Below are positions 46,374 to 54,182 of a stretch of DNA of 64,000 nt, one piece after another; positions within the stretch are counted from its first letter, which is position 1, and each line of letters starts with the position of its first letter. Under the pieces are notes generated by a model that had not been told where the DNA came from, searched no databases, and saw only the letters and a program-made list of their open reading frames with translations. Location: positions 992,001 through 1,056,000 of the forward strand of contig JACKDU010000002.1 in the NCBI GenBank assembly GCA_020633335.1. Direction: 5' to 3'. The stretch is from Myxococcales bacterium. GTDB lineage: Bacteria; Myxococcota_A; Polyangia; Nannocystales; Nannocystaceae. Made by a program: the position numbers and the translations under genes.

Positions 46374-47513
46374 TCACAGCGCCCCGAGGTCCCCGCCTCG
46401 GCAGCGCTCGGCGAAGCGGGCGATGGCGATCGGCAGCTCGTCGAGGGCGAGCACCTGATCGACGACCCCCGCGTCGATCGCCGAGCTCGGCATCCCCGGC
46501 ATCACCGCGCTCCGCGGGTCCTCAGCGAGGATCAGCGCGCCGGCCCGGTGGGCGTCCATGGCCCCCGCGGCCCCGTCCGAGCCCATCCCGGTGAGCACGA
46601 GGGCGCAGAAGCGCCGCCCGTAGGCGTGGGCCCCCGATCGAAAGAGGAGATCGCCGGAGGGCATGAGCGAGCCTGCTCCGCGGGCGTCGCGGACGCGGAT
46701 CCGACCGGGCCCCTGCGGATCGCCGAGGATCTCGACGTCGTGGGCCCCCGGCGCGATGTAGACCGCGCCGCGCTCGAGGAGGTCGCCGTCCTCGGCCTCG
46801 CGCACCCGGAAGGGGCACATTCGATCGAGGCGGCCGGCGAACGCCCGCGTAAAGCGCGCTGGCATGTGCTGGGCGATCACGATCGCCAGCGGGAGCTCCC
46901 CCGGGAGCGCCCGCAGGAGCTGTTGGATCGCCGGCGGCCCGCCGGTCGACGCGGCGATCCCGAGGAGCCCGAGGGGGCGCTGGACCTCGCTCCTTGGGGG
47001 CTTGGCCTCCGCAGCCTCGGCGACCGTCGGATGCGGGCCGCTCCCGAGGCCGGCGAGCCGCTGCGCCCGCTCCTGCAGGCGGACCGCCTGGAGGCGACCG
47101 ATCATCGCGATCTTCGCCCGCAGCTCGTCGGCGATCGACCGGAGCTCGGGGCCGATCTGCCGCCCCGGCTTGCCGATGAAGTCGAGCGCGCCGAGCTCGA
47201 GGGCGCGGAAGACCGAGCCCCGATCGTCGTGGCTCGAGATCACGATCACCGGCGTCGGCACCTTGGCCATCAGCAGGCGGAGGAACGCGTAGCCGTCCAT
47301 CTCCGGCATCTCGAGGTCGAGGGTGATGACGTCGGGGCGGAGATCGAAGGCGAGCTGGAGCGCCTCCTTGCCGTTGACCGCCCGCCCGACCACCTCGACC
47401 CGCGGATCCTCGGCGAGGATCGCCGCGATCGTCTGGCGGTTGTACGCCGAGTCGTCGACCACCAGCACCCGGAGGGGCGCGGCGACGGAGAGGCGTGGGG
47501 ACGAGGGCTCCAT
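46374..47513 (-). CDS. cheB: Chemotaxis protein-glutamate methylesterase CheB
   Basis: 379 residues. An N-terminal receiver (VLVVDDSAYNRQ; phospho-Asp in ITLDLEMPEMDG; Lys in GKPGRQ) is joined to the methylesterase domain with Ser in IAASTGGPPAI, His in IAQHMPARFT and Asp in TGMGSDGAAG. It removes methyl groups from receptor glutamates when phosphorylated. It lies between cheR and the GAF gene on the same strand. Every catalytic residue is present, although no methyl-accepting receptor gene lies in this window. Confidence 0.95.
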   Translation of the reverse strand: MEPSSPRLSVAAPLRVLVVDDSAYNRQTIAAILAEDPRVEVVGRAVNGKEALQLAFDLRPDVITLDLEMPEMDGYAFLRLLMAKVPTPVIVISSHDDRGSVFRALELGALDFIGKPGRQIGPELRSIADELRAKIAMIGRLQAVRLQERAQRLAGLGSGPHPTVAEAAEAKPPRSEVQRPLGLLGIAASTGGPPAIQQLLRALPGELPLAIVIAQHMPARFTRAFAGRLDRMCPFRVREAEDGDLLERGAVYIAPGAHDVEILGDPQGPGRIRVRDARGAGSLMPSGDLLFRSGAHAYGRRFCALVLTGMGSDGAAGAMDAHRAGALILAEDPRSAVMPGMPSSAIDAGVVDQVLALDELPIAIARFAERCRGGDLGAL

Positions 47514-47525
47514 GGGCGAGTGACC

Positions 47526-48386
47526 TTAGAGCGCGCGGCGGTACACGAGGTCGCGATCGAGGTGCACGAGCTCGAAGGGGGTGGCGAGGTTGATCAGGCT
47601 CTCGGAGTGGCCGAGGAGGAGGTAGCCGCCGGGGCTGAGGGAGTCGTGGAAGCAGCCGACGATCCGCCGACGGGCGACGCTCCCCATGTACATCAGGACG
47701 TTGCGGCAGAAGACCACGTCGGCCCCGCCCGCGCCGACGACCGTGCAGGGGTCGAGGAGGTTGTGCTGGCGGAAGGAGCAGAGCCCGCGGACCTCGTCGC
47801 GGATCCGAAACCCCTCCCCCTGGGCGGTGAAGTAGCGCTCCCGCAGGAGCGGATCGGTGGTCCGGAAGCTCGAGGCGCCGTAGACCCCGAAGCGGGCGGC
47901 CGAGAGGACCTTGCGGCTGATGTCGGTGCCGATCACCGAGATCGACCAGCCGCGGAAGAGGCCGCTCTCGAGGAGGAGCATCGCGATCGTGTAGGGCTCC
48001 TCGCCGGTCGAGCAGCCGGCGCTCCAGATCGTCAGCCGCTGGGAGTGCCGGCGGGCGCGGGCGAGCTCGGGGAGCACCTCGCTCTGGAACGCGTCGAGCT
48101 GGAACTGCTCGCGGAAGAAGTAGGTCTCGTGGGTGGTGAGCTCCTCGATCACCTCGGCGAGCTCCTGCGGGCCGTCCCCCGGCCGCCTCAGGTACTCGCA
48201 GTAGGACGCGAAGGAGTCGAGGCCGAGCGCCCGGACCCGAGGCCCGAGGCGGCGCTCGAGGAGGTAGCCGGAGTCGAGGCCGTGGGAGAGGCCGCAGTAG
48301 CCCTCGACGATCGCCTGGAGGGCGCCGATCTCGGCCTCCGAGATCGCGATCCGCTCACCCTCGGGCGGTCGCTGCGGGCTCTCCAC
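47526..48386 (-). CDS. cheR: Chemotaxis protein methyltransferase CheR
   Basis: 286 residues, GTG start. It has the CheR N-terminal helical domain, TTHETYFFRE, the SAM-binding loop WSAGCSTGEEPYTIAM, IGTDISRKVL and the late VVFCRNVLMYM and LLLGHSESL motifs. It methylates receptor glutamates using S-adenosylmethionine. There is no C-terminal TPR extension, so it is the simple form. It is 12 bases upstream of cheB and follows the degenerate receiver gene. Confidence 0.95.
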   Translation of the reverse strand: MESPQRPPEGERIAISEAEIGALQAIVEGYCGLSHGLDSGYLLERRLGPRVRALGLDSFASYCEYLRRPGDGPQELAEVIEELTTHETYFFREQFQLDAFQSEVLPELARARRHSQRLTIWSAGCSTGEEPYTIAMLLLESGLFRGWSISVIGTDISRKVLSAARFGVYGASSFRTTDPLLRERYFTAQGEGFRIRDEVRGLCSFRQHNLLDPCTVVGAGGADVVFCRNVLMYMGSVARRRIVGCFHDSLSPGGYLLLGHSESLINLATPFELVHLDRDLVYRRAL

Positions 48387-48402
48387 CGGATCGATCGTAC
48401 CC

Positions 48403-49059
48403 CTAGCCGGGCCCCGTGAGCAGCTCCTGGAACGAGCGGAGGATCGCCTCGTCGTGCGCGCGATCGCCCGTCGCCTCCGCCAGATCGGCGCGGGCGGCCT
48501 CGAGGTCGCCGCTGAGGAGCCCGACCAGCCCCGCCGGCGCGTCGATCTCGGCGACCTCGTCGGCCCGCGCGAGGAGGAGCCCGGCGACCACCAACCCGGC
48601 GAGGCGCTCGGGGCCGGGGCTCACCTGGTTGTGGAGCGACCAGAGCGCCATGTCGGCCTCGGCGATCGCCGCCGCCTGCGCGCCCTTGCGGGCGAGGAGG
48701 CGCCAGATCAGCGCCGGCAGCTCGGTCGCCACCCGGTGGATCTCGACCATCTCATCGGCGCCGTAGAGCCGGGCCGGCCGCCGCTTGTAGCTCCCCCGCC
48801 GGAAGATCGCGCCGATCACGATCACCGCCGGCACCGGCCGGGCGGCGCCCTTGGCGAGCTCGCAGAGCTCGTGGACCGGCCGCCCCGGGAGGGCCGCGTC
48901 GACGACCACGCCGTCGAAGGTCTGCGACTTGATCGCCAGCGCGGCCGCGTCACCGTCGCTGAAGGCCTGGGCGGCGAAGCCGTAGGTGTCGAGGATCTGC
49001 TTGATCGCCCGGGCGATCGCCGGCCGCTGGTGAGCCACGAGGATCCGGAGCTTGTCCAT
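48403..49059 (-). CDS. Degenerate receiver-domain protein in the chemotaxis operon
   Basis: 218 residues. The first 120 look like a response-regulator receiver (LRILVAHQRPAIARAIKQIL; FDGVVVDAALPGRPVHEL). The acidic pair that binds Mg (normally DD after the first strand) is His-Gln, while the central Asp remains. The Lys position is not recognisable (ARLYGADEMVE). It probably cannot be phosphorylated normally. The C-terminal 100 residues are helical and unrecognised. It may be a constitutive adaptor in the CheA pathway. It sits between the second cheW and cheR. Confidence 0.75.
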   Translation of the reverse strand: MDKLRILVAHQRPAIARAIKQILDTYGFAAQAFSDGDAAALAIKSQTFDGVVVDAALPGRPVHELCELAKGAARPVPAVIVIGAIFRRGSYKRRPARLYGADEMVEIHRVATELPALIWRLLARKGAQAAAIAEADMALWSLHNQVSPGPERLAGLVVAGLLLARADEVAEIDAPAGLVGLLSGDLEAARADLAEATGDRAHDEAILRSFQELLTGPG

Positions 49060-49080
49060 CTTGGTGCCTCCTCCTCCCTG

Positions 49081-49557
49081 CTATCCGACCCGCAGGAGGC
49101 CGTCGAGGTTGATCACGAAGACCATGTCGTCGCCGACCTTGGACACCCCCGAGAAGATGTCCTCGCCGAGCGCGCCCGAGGCGTCGCCGCGGAGCATCGA
49201 CGGCGCCGGCCGCAGGCTCTGGAGATCGACCCGGAGCTCGCCGACCACCCGGTCGACCTTGAGCCCGGCGATCCGACCGCTCACCGAGACGATGATGAGC
49301 TTGTTGAGGCGCTCGATCTCCGGATCGACCTCGACGCCGAAGCGCCGCCGGAGATCGATCACCGGGATCACGACGCCGCGGAGCTGGATCACCCCCTCGA
49401 CGATCGCCGGCGCCTGCGGGACCTTGCGGATCTTGTAGGGCTTGGCCTGGATGACCTCCTTGATCCGCATGATGTCGATCCCGTAGAGCCCGCCGCCGAC
49501 GTAGAAGCCGGCGAGCTTGAGCTCGTCCTCGGCGCCCTGGCGGCTCTCGTCGCTCAC
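49081..49557 (-). CDS. Chemotaxis coupling protein CheW (second)
   Basis: 158 residues; GTG start overlapping the stop of the preceding CheW (GTGA). It has the CheW fold marks YGIDIMRIKEVIQAKPYKIRKVPQ, VEGVIQLRGVVIPVIDLRRRFG, and KVDRVVGELRVDLQSLRP. It links CheA to receptors or receptor-like sensors. Two different CheW proteins follow CheA in this operon, suggesting two input branches or a mixed array. Confidence 0.94.
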   Translation of the reverse strand: MSDESRQGAEDELKLAGFYVGGGLYGIDIMRIKEVIQAKPYKIRKVPQAPAIVEGVIQLRGVVIPVIDLRRRFGVEVDPEIERLNKLIIVSVSGRIAGLKVDRVVGELRVDLQSLRPAPSMLRGDASGALGEDIFSGVSKVGDDMVFVINLDGLLRVG

Positions 49558-50126
49558 CAGCTCCCCCCCTCGTCGCCCGGCCGCAGCCGCAGGAAGTCCT
49601 TGGGATCGAGGACCTCGGCGAGGTTGAGGATGATCACCAGGGCGCCGCGGTGGCGGCCGAGGCCGCGGATGTACTCGGCCCGCCGCCCGCTGATCCCGCC
49701 CGGCCGCTCCTCCATCGCCTCCGGCGGGATCCGGACGACCTCGAGCACCTCGTGGACCAGGAGGCCGTAGGGCTCGTCGTCGAGGGTGACGATGAGCACC
49801 CGGGCCGCCCGATCGTAGCCGGACGAGCGGAGGCCGAGGCGGCGGGCGAGCTCGACCACCGGGATGATCCGGCCGCGGACGTTGCCGATCCCGAGGAGGA
49901 AGTCGGCGGTGCGGGGGACGAAGGTGGTCGGGAACTGCTTGGTGATCTCCTCGATCTCGCCGATCGCCAGGCCGTAGATCTCGTCGCCGACCCGGAAGGA
50001 GACGTAGTGCCGGAGGTCGCGGCGGACCTCCCGCTGCTTGTAGCCGTGCTCGTAGTCCTCGTCGGTCGCCACCTGCTCGCCGCTGCGGGCGAGCGCCTGC
50101 CAGAGATCGTCGCCCTCAGCGGCCAT
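49554..50126 (-). CDS. Chemotaxis coupling protein CheW (first)
   Basis: 190 residues. An N-terminal extension of about 40 residues precedes the CheW domain (YVSFRVGDEIYGLAIGEIEEI; LLGIGNVRGRIIPVVELARRLG; YGLLVHEVLEVVRIPPEA; LVIILNLAEVLDP). Its start lies 11 bases inside the end of cheA, so its translation is coupled to the kinase. It differs clearly from the second CheW, so this is not a recent duplication. Confidence 0.94.
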   Translation of the reverse strand: MAAEGDDLWQALARSGEQVATDEDYEHGYKQREVRRDLRHYVSFRVGDEIYGLAIGEIEEITKQFPTTFVPRTADFLLGIGNVRGRIIPVVELARRLGLRSSGYDRAARVLIVTLDDEPYGLLVHEVLEVVRIPPEAMEERPGGISGRRAEYIRGLGRHRGALVIILNLAEVLDPKDFLRLRPGDEGGSW

Positions 50127-52305
50127 GTCCGCCCCCTCCCACGCCGAAGCCGGCGAGCTCGCGCACCCCCTCGTCGACCAGGCGGGCGACGTCGAGGAGG
50201 AGCACCGTCCGGTTGGCGCCGAGCTCGGTCGCGCCGGCGATCCCGGGGACGTTGCGGATCGCCTTGCCGAGCGGCTTGATCACCACGTCCTGCTGCCCGA
50301 GGAGCTCGTCGACCACCAGGCCGACGCGGTGCTGGGCGAGGCCGACGACGACGACGTAGATCCGGTTGGAGTCGGGGCGGTAGCCGGGCGGCGCCCGCAG
50401 GCCGAAGAGGCGCGAGAGGCGGAGGAGCGGCAGGGTCTTGCCGCGGACGGTGATCACCTCCTGGCCCTCGATCGTCCCGACCTCGCCGCGCTCGGCCATG
50501 ATCGACTCGAGCACCGCGTTGAGCGGGATGCAGAAGGTGTGGCCGGCGCTCTCGATCACCAGCGCCTGGATGATCGCCAGGGTCACCGGCAGGGTGATCG
50601 AGAAGCGCGAGCCCCGGCCGATCTCGGTGTGGACGTCGATCATCCCGCTGAGCTTGGCGATGTTGGTCTTGACGACGTCCATGCCGACGCCGCGGCCGCT
50701 CACCGAGTTCGCCTCCTCGCGGGTGCTGAAGCCGGGGGCGAAGATCAGGTTGATCGCCTCGGTCGGGCTCATCCCCTCGGCCTCGTCCATGGTGATCAGG
50801 CCCCGGCGGATCCCGAGCTCCCGGAGGCGCCGCCAGTCCATCCCGCGGCCGTCGTCCTCGACCTCGATCACCACCCGGTTGCCCTTCTGGAAGGCGCGGA
50901 GGTCGATCCGCCCGGCCGGCGGCTTGCCGGCCTGGGCGCGCTCATTCGCCGCCTCGATCCCGTGGTCGATGCAGTTGCGGATCATGTGCATCAGCGGGTC
51001 CGAGAGCTCCTCGACGATGAGCTTGTCGAGGACCGTGTCGGCGCCCGAGATCATCAGCCGGATCTCCTTGCTCAGCTCGCGGCTCAGCTTGCGGACGACC
51101 CGGTGGAGCTTGTCGAAGATCTGGCCGATCGGGACCATCCGGACGTCCAGGATCCCCTGCTGGAGGAGCGCGAGCTTGCGGGCCATGTCGCGGACCTGCG
51201 ACTGGAGCTGGCGACCGGCGTCGGCCGCCACATCACCCGCCCGCAGGCGCTCCTGAAGGTCGGTGAGGTTGGCCTGGATGAGGCCGAGCTCGCCGACCAG
51301 GTTCATCAGGATGTCGAGGCGGCGGAGGTCGACGCGGACCGTCTGGCTGAGGGAGCGGAGGCTGACCTCGGCCTCCGCAGGATCGACGATCCCGCTGCTC
51401 CGCCCGTCGATCACCTGCGAGGGCGTCGAGACGAGCGTCGCCGCCCGCTCGGGCGGGCGCTCCGGGGCCGGCCGCGAGCTCGGGGCGGTGAGCGGGGCTG
51501 GCGTGGGCTCGGGGAGGGGCGGCGGCGGCGGCGGCGCGTTCGGCGCAGGGCGGCTCGGCGCCCGCTCGCCGGCGCTCGGCGGGCTCAGGCGGTGGACGGT
51601 GACGTCGACCTCGGTGAGCGCGTTCGAGACGTCGCCGAAGGAGAGGCTGGTGCCGAGGATGATGTCGAGATCGATCCGATCCTCGGCGGTGATGTCGGCG
51701 CTCGGGAGGTAGGTGATCACCTCGCCGTAGGCCTTCATCTTCTCCTTGAGCTGCTCGATCCCGACGTCGATCGCCAGGATGTCGAAGGAGGCGTGGACCC
51801 GGTAGAGCGAGCGCCCCTTGCGGAGGTTCTCGCGGAGGCGGTGCTCCTCGTACTCCGAGAGGACCGAGAGGATCGCCTCGCCGAGCCACTCGAGGTTGGC
51901 GTCCTCGGCCCCCTCGCCGCCGCCGCTGCGGCTCAGCCCCTCGATCTTCTCGAGGAGGCCGATCAGATCGGGGATGTCGTCCTCGTCGCCGCGCGGGATC
52001 AGGAGCGCGCCGAAGAGCTCGACCGCCTCGAAGAGGACGTCGAGGACCTCCTTCGAGAGGTCGATGCGGCCGAGGCGGAGGCGATCGAGGGTGCCCTCGA
52101 CCGCGTGCGCGAGGGTGCCGATCTCGACCGCGTTGAAGAGGCCGGCGAGCCCCTTGAGCGAGTGGACCGCGCGGAAGGTCGCGTTGAGGCGATCGGGGTC
52201 GACGTTGCCCGAGCGCGACTGGGCCTCGAGCTCGAGGAGGTGGCGGGAGAAGGTCTCCACGCTCTCCTGAGCCTCGCCGATGAATTCCGACGAGGAGGGG
52301 TCCAT
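50116..52305 (-). CDS. cheA: Chemotaxis histidine kinase CheA
   Basis: 729 residues. P1 Hpt domain with the phosphorylated His in FRAVHSLKGLAGLF (about residue 48); a linker/P2-like region; a Pro-rich spacer (PPPPPPLPEPTPAPL) at about 255-290; P3 dimerisation helices; a P4 ATPase with N-box HMIRNCIDHGIEA, VEDDGRGMD and GRGVGMDVVK; and P5 CheW-like to the end. It phosphorylates the receivers of CheY-like and CheB. It is the first gene of a nine-gene run ending with xerD. TATACT lies seven bases before its ATG. Confidence 0.95.
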   Translation of the reverse strand: MDPSSSEFIGEAQESVETFSRHLLELEAQSRSGNVDPDRLNATFRAVHSLKGLAGLFNAVEIGTLAHAVEGTLDRLRLGRIDLSKEVLDVLFEAVELFGALLIPRGDEDDIPDLIGLLEKIEGLSRSGGGEGAEDANLEWLGEAILSVLSEYEEHRLRENLRKGRSLYRVHASFDILAIDVGIEQLKEKMKAYGEVITYLPSADITAEDRIDLDIILGTSLSFGDVSNALTEVDVTVHRLSPPSAGERAPSRPAPNAPPPPPPLPEPTPAPLTAPSSRPAPERPPERAATLVSTPSQVIDGRSSGIVDPAEAEVSLRSLSQTVRVDLRRLDILMNLVGELGLIQANLTDLQERLRAGDVAADAGRQLQSQVRDMARKLALLQQGILDVRMVPIGQIFDKLHRVVRKLSRELSKEIRLMISGADTVLDKLIVEELSDPLMHMIRNCIDHGIEAANERAQAGKPPAGRIDLRAFQKGNRVVIEVEDDGRGMDWRRLRELGIRRGLITMDEAEGMSPTEAINLIFAPGFSTREEANSVSGRGVGMDVVKTNIAKLSGMIDVHTEIGRGSRFSITLPVTLAIIQALVIESAGHTFCIPLNAVLESIMAERGEVGTIEGQEVITVRGKTLPLLRLSRLFGLRAPPGYRPDSNRIYVVVVGLAQHRVGLVVDELLGQQDVVIKPLGKAIRNVPGIAGATELGANRTVLLLDVARLVDEGVRELAGFGVGGGGHGR

Positions 52306-52312
52306 CGCCGCG

Positions 52313-52318
52313 AGTATA
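52313..52318 (-). promoter_or_regulatory. -10-like TATACT directly upstream of cheA
   Basis: On the minus strand TATACT is followed by seven bases and the cheA ATG, so transcription would begin at about the start codon. It is one of the closest matches to a consensus -10 in the window. No matching -35 was identified. Confidence 0.45.
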
Positions 52319-52383
52319 CGCCAGGGCGAGCGGAGGGCGGACGCGGGCGGACGCGGGCGGGCGCGGACGATCCGGGGCCGCGC

Positions 52384-52992
52384 TCAGCGCGAGGGCGAGC
52401 GCCCCTCGGCGATCGCCCGGATGTAGGGGATCAGCTCGGGCTCGGCGATCGCCCACCAGATCGGCGCGTCGCGGGGGTCGGCGGCCGCGAGCGCGTCGGC
52501 GCCGAGGCGCTCGAAGAGGGCCTCGACCAGCGCCAGCGGGAGCGAGGGATCGCGCCGCCCGCTCGGCACCCCGAGGATCACCCGGCGGGCGCCGAGGCGG
52601 CGGATGACCTCGTAGAGGTGGTCGCCGGCCGCCTCCGCGCCCTCGCGGTCGAGGTCGCCGCGGGGGCCGAGGCCGACCAGGACCATCCGCCAGGCGCTCG
52701 GGATCCCGCGGGTCAGGGTGAGCGTCGACTCGCCGTGGGCGCCGGTGGTGAGGCCGCGGCGGAGGTTGGCGGAGAGCTGGCCGCAGGCGCGCCAGTCGAC
52801 CAGGGCGGCGAGGCCGGTGAGCGGCCGCTCGTCGCTCCACACCGGCAGGACGAGGGTGTCGGCCGGTCCGCCCTCGAGGAGGTCGAGGACGTCCATGGTC
52901 AGCTCGTGGACCCGCAGCGGCGAGCGGAGCCGACCTGTCCGCGAGGACATCGGGAACGCGCGGACGTTCTGATGCGCCTCGTCCTGGATCAT
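52384..52992 (-). CDS. Stand-alone leucyl-aminopeptidase (M17) N-terminal-type domain protein
   Basis: 202 residues from the ATG at 52992, which overlaps the nusB stop (ATGA). It resembles the macro-like N-terminal domain of M17 aminopeptidases: DTLVLPVWSDERPLTG, ANLRRGLTTGAHGESTLTL, WRMVLVGLGPRGDLDREGA, RRVILGVPSG. The zinc-binding catalytic domain is absent, and the protein stops before where it would begin. Free-standing N-domains have no assigned activity; ligand or nucleic-acid binding is possible. Its coupling to ribH-nusB is unusual. A TGTCC-N4-GGACA dyad lies in its early coding region. Confidence 0.75.
   Translation of the reverse strand: MIQDEAHQNVRAFPMSSRTGRLRSPLRVHELTMDVLDLLEGGPADTLVLPVWSDERPLTGLAALVDWRACGQLSANLRRGLTTGAHGESTLTLTRGIPSAWRMVLVGLGPRGDLDREGAEAAGDHLYEVIRRLGARRVILGVPSGRRDPSLPLALVEALFERLGADALAAADPRDAPIWWAIAEPELIPYIRAIAEGRSPSR
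52936..52949. repeat. TGTCC-N4-GGACA palindrome (intragenic)
   Basis: TGTCC GCGA GGACA, a perfect dyad of the dispersed family, within the first 20 codons of the M17 N-domain gene. Confidence 0.55.
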
Positions 52993-53525
52993 GCGCGCGC
53001 CTCGTCGGGGCGGAGGCGGCGGGCGAGGCTCTCGGCGAGGCCGTTGACGAAGGGCGCCGAGCGCTCGCCGCCGTAGCGCGCCGCCAGGCGGACCGCCTCC
53101 GCCAGGATCACCGCCCGCGGGGTCTCGGGGACCGCCTCGAGCTCGGCGACCGCGAGGCGGAGGATGTTGCGATCGACGCGGTCCATCCGCGCGACCCGCC
53201 ACGAGCGCGAGGTCGCCTCGATCGTCGCGTCGATCGCCCCGCCGCGCTCACGGACCGCGGCGACCAGACGCTCGGCGAACTCGCGGGTCGCCTCCTTCGC
53301 GCTCCAGGCGGCGATCGGCGGCGCCTCCTCCTGGCCCTCCCCCGGCGGGTTCTCCCAGAAGATCGCCAGGGCCTCGTCGCCCTCGTAGGCGTCGTAGGAC
53401 TCGAGGTGACAGAGGGCCATGAGCGCGAGCTCGCGCGCGTCCGCGCGATCGCTGCGCCCGCGCGACGAGCCGCCGCCGCGACCGCGCCGCTTGCCGCCGC
53501 CCTGGGCCTTTTCTCCGCCGCTCAC
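52989..53525 (-). CDS. nusB: Transcription antitermination factor NusB
   Basis: 178 residues, GTG start overlapping the ribH stop (GTGA). After a basic Gly/Arg-rich tail (KRRGRGGGSSRGRS) the NusB helical fold is clear: ARELALMALCHLESYD, RSWRVARMDRVDRNILRLAVAEL, VILAEAVRLAARYGGERSAPFVNGLAESLA. It works with NusE (S10) at boxA in rRNA antitermination. The ribH-nusB order is widely conserved. The N-terminal basic tail is longer than in E. coli NusB and could contact RNA, which is inference. Confidence 0.95.
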   Translation of the reverse strand: MSGGEKAQGGGKRRGRGGGSSRGRSDRADARELALMALCHLESYDAYEGDEALAIFWENPPGEGQEEAPPIAAWSAKEATREFAERLVAAVRERGGAIDATIEATSRSWRVARMDRVDRNILRLAVAELEAVPETPRAVILAEAVRLAARYGGERSAPFVNGLAESLARRLRPDEARA

Positions 53526-54055
53526 TCTCCGGAACCGTCCTCGGTCTCGCCCCGGAGGGCCGCCAGCGCGCGGAAGAGCCGCGCCTGCTCGATCGCCGCC
53601 TGGGCCGCCTCGGCGCCCTTGTTGCCGGCCTTCGCCCCCGCGCGGTTGATCGCCTGCTCGAGGGTGTCGGTGGTGATCACCCCGAAGGTCACCGGGGTGG
53701 AGAAGGCGAGCGCGAGCTGGGCGATCCCCTTCGAGACCTCGCCGGCGATCAGGTCGAAGTGGATCGTGTCGCCGCGGATCAGGCAGCCGAGGGCGATCAC
53801 CGCGTCGAAGCGGCCGGCCTCGAGGATCTGCGAGACCACCATCGGGATCTCGAAGGAGCCCGGCGCGCGGACGACGGTGATGTCCTCCGGGCGGGCGCCC
53901 GAGCGCACCAGGGTGTCGATCGCCCCGTCGAGCAGGCGCTCGGTGATGAAGGCGTTGAAGCGGGTGACGACGATCGCGAAGCGGAGGCCCGTCGCGTCGA
54001 GCGACCCCTCGATCACCCGCACCTTGGCGCTGGCGTCATGCATGGGCGAGGGCAT
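53522..54055 (-). CDS. ribH: 6,7-dimethyl-8-ribityllumazine synthase
   Basis: 177 residues. It joins 5-amino-6-ribitylaminouracil and dihydroxybutanone phosphate in riboflavin synthesis. Marks are FAIVVTRFNAFITERLLDGA, VVRAPGSFEIPMVV, ALGCLIRGDTIHFD and VTFGVITTDTLEQAINRAG; the catalytic His is in GDTIHFD. Length and motifs are normal for an icosahedral or pentameric LS. It starts the ribH-nusB-M17N operon, downstream of the rpsA terminator. No FMN riboswitch is visible in the 127 bases before it. Confidence 0.96.
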   Translation of the reverse strand: MPSPMHDASAKVRVIEGSLDATGLRFAIVVTRFNAFITERLLDGAIDTLVRSGARPEDITVVRAPGSFEIPMVVSQILEAGRFDAVIALGCLIRGDTIHFDLIAGEVSKGIAQLALAFSTPVTFGVITTDTLEQAINRAGAKAGNKGAEAAQAAIEQARLFRALAALRGETEDGSGE

Positions 54056-54097
54056 ACATCAGCCCCCCTGCGCCTTCAAGCGGCCGCAAACGACAAA

Positions 54098-54125
54098 GGC
54101 GGGGCGCCCCGAAGGACACCCCGCC
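54098..54125 (-). terminator. Intrinsic terminator of rpsA (UUCG tetraloop)
   Basis: Read on the minus strand, GGCGGGGTGTCC, loop TTCG, GGGCGCCCCGCC forms a 12-bp stem including two G-U pairs. It is followed by TTTGTCGTTT. It lies about 57 bases after the rpsA stop and before ribH. This is the most textbook-like terminator in the window. Confidence 0.8.
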
Positions 54126-54182
54126 TGAGTTGGCCCTGGGTCGGGCCCGGGGGCCGTCGGCCCCCATCCGCGGCCCGTGCGG

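Noticed and set aside
54056..54097. FMN riboswitch before ribH
   Set aside because: The leader is only about 127 bases, is taken up by the rpsA terminator, and shows none of the conserved RFN segments.
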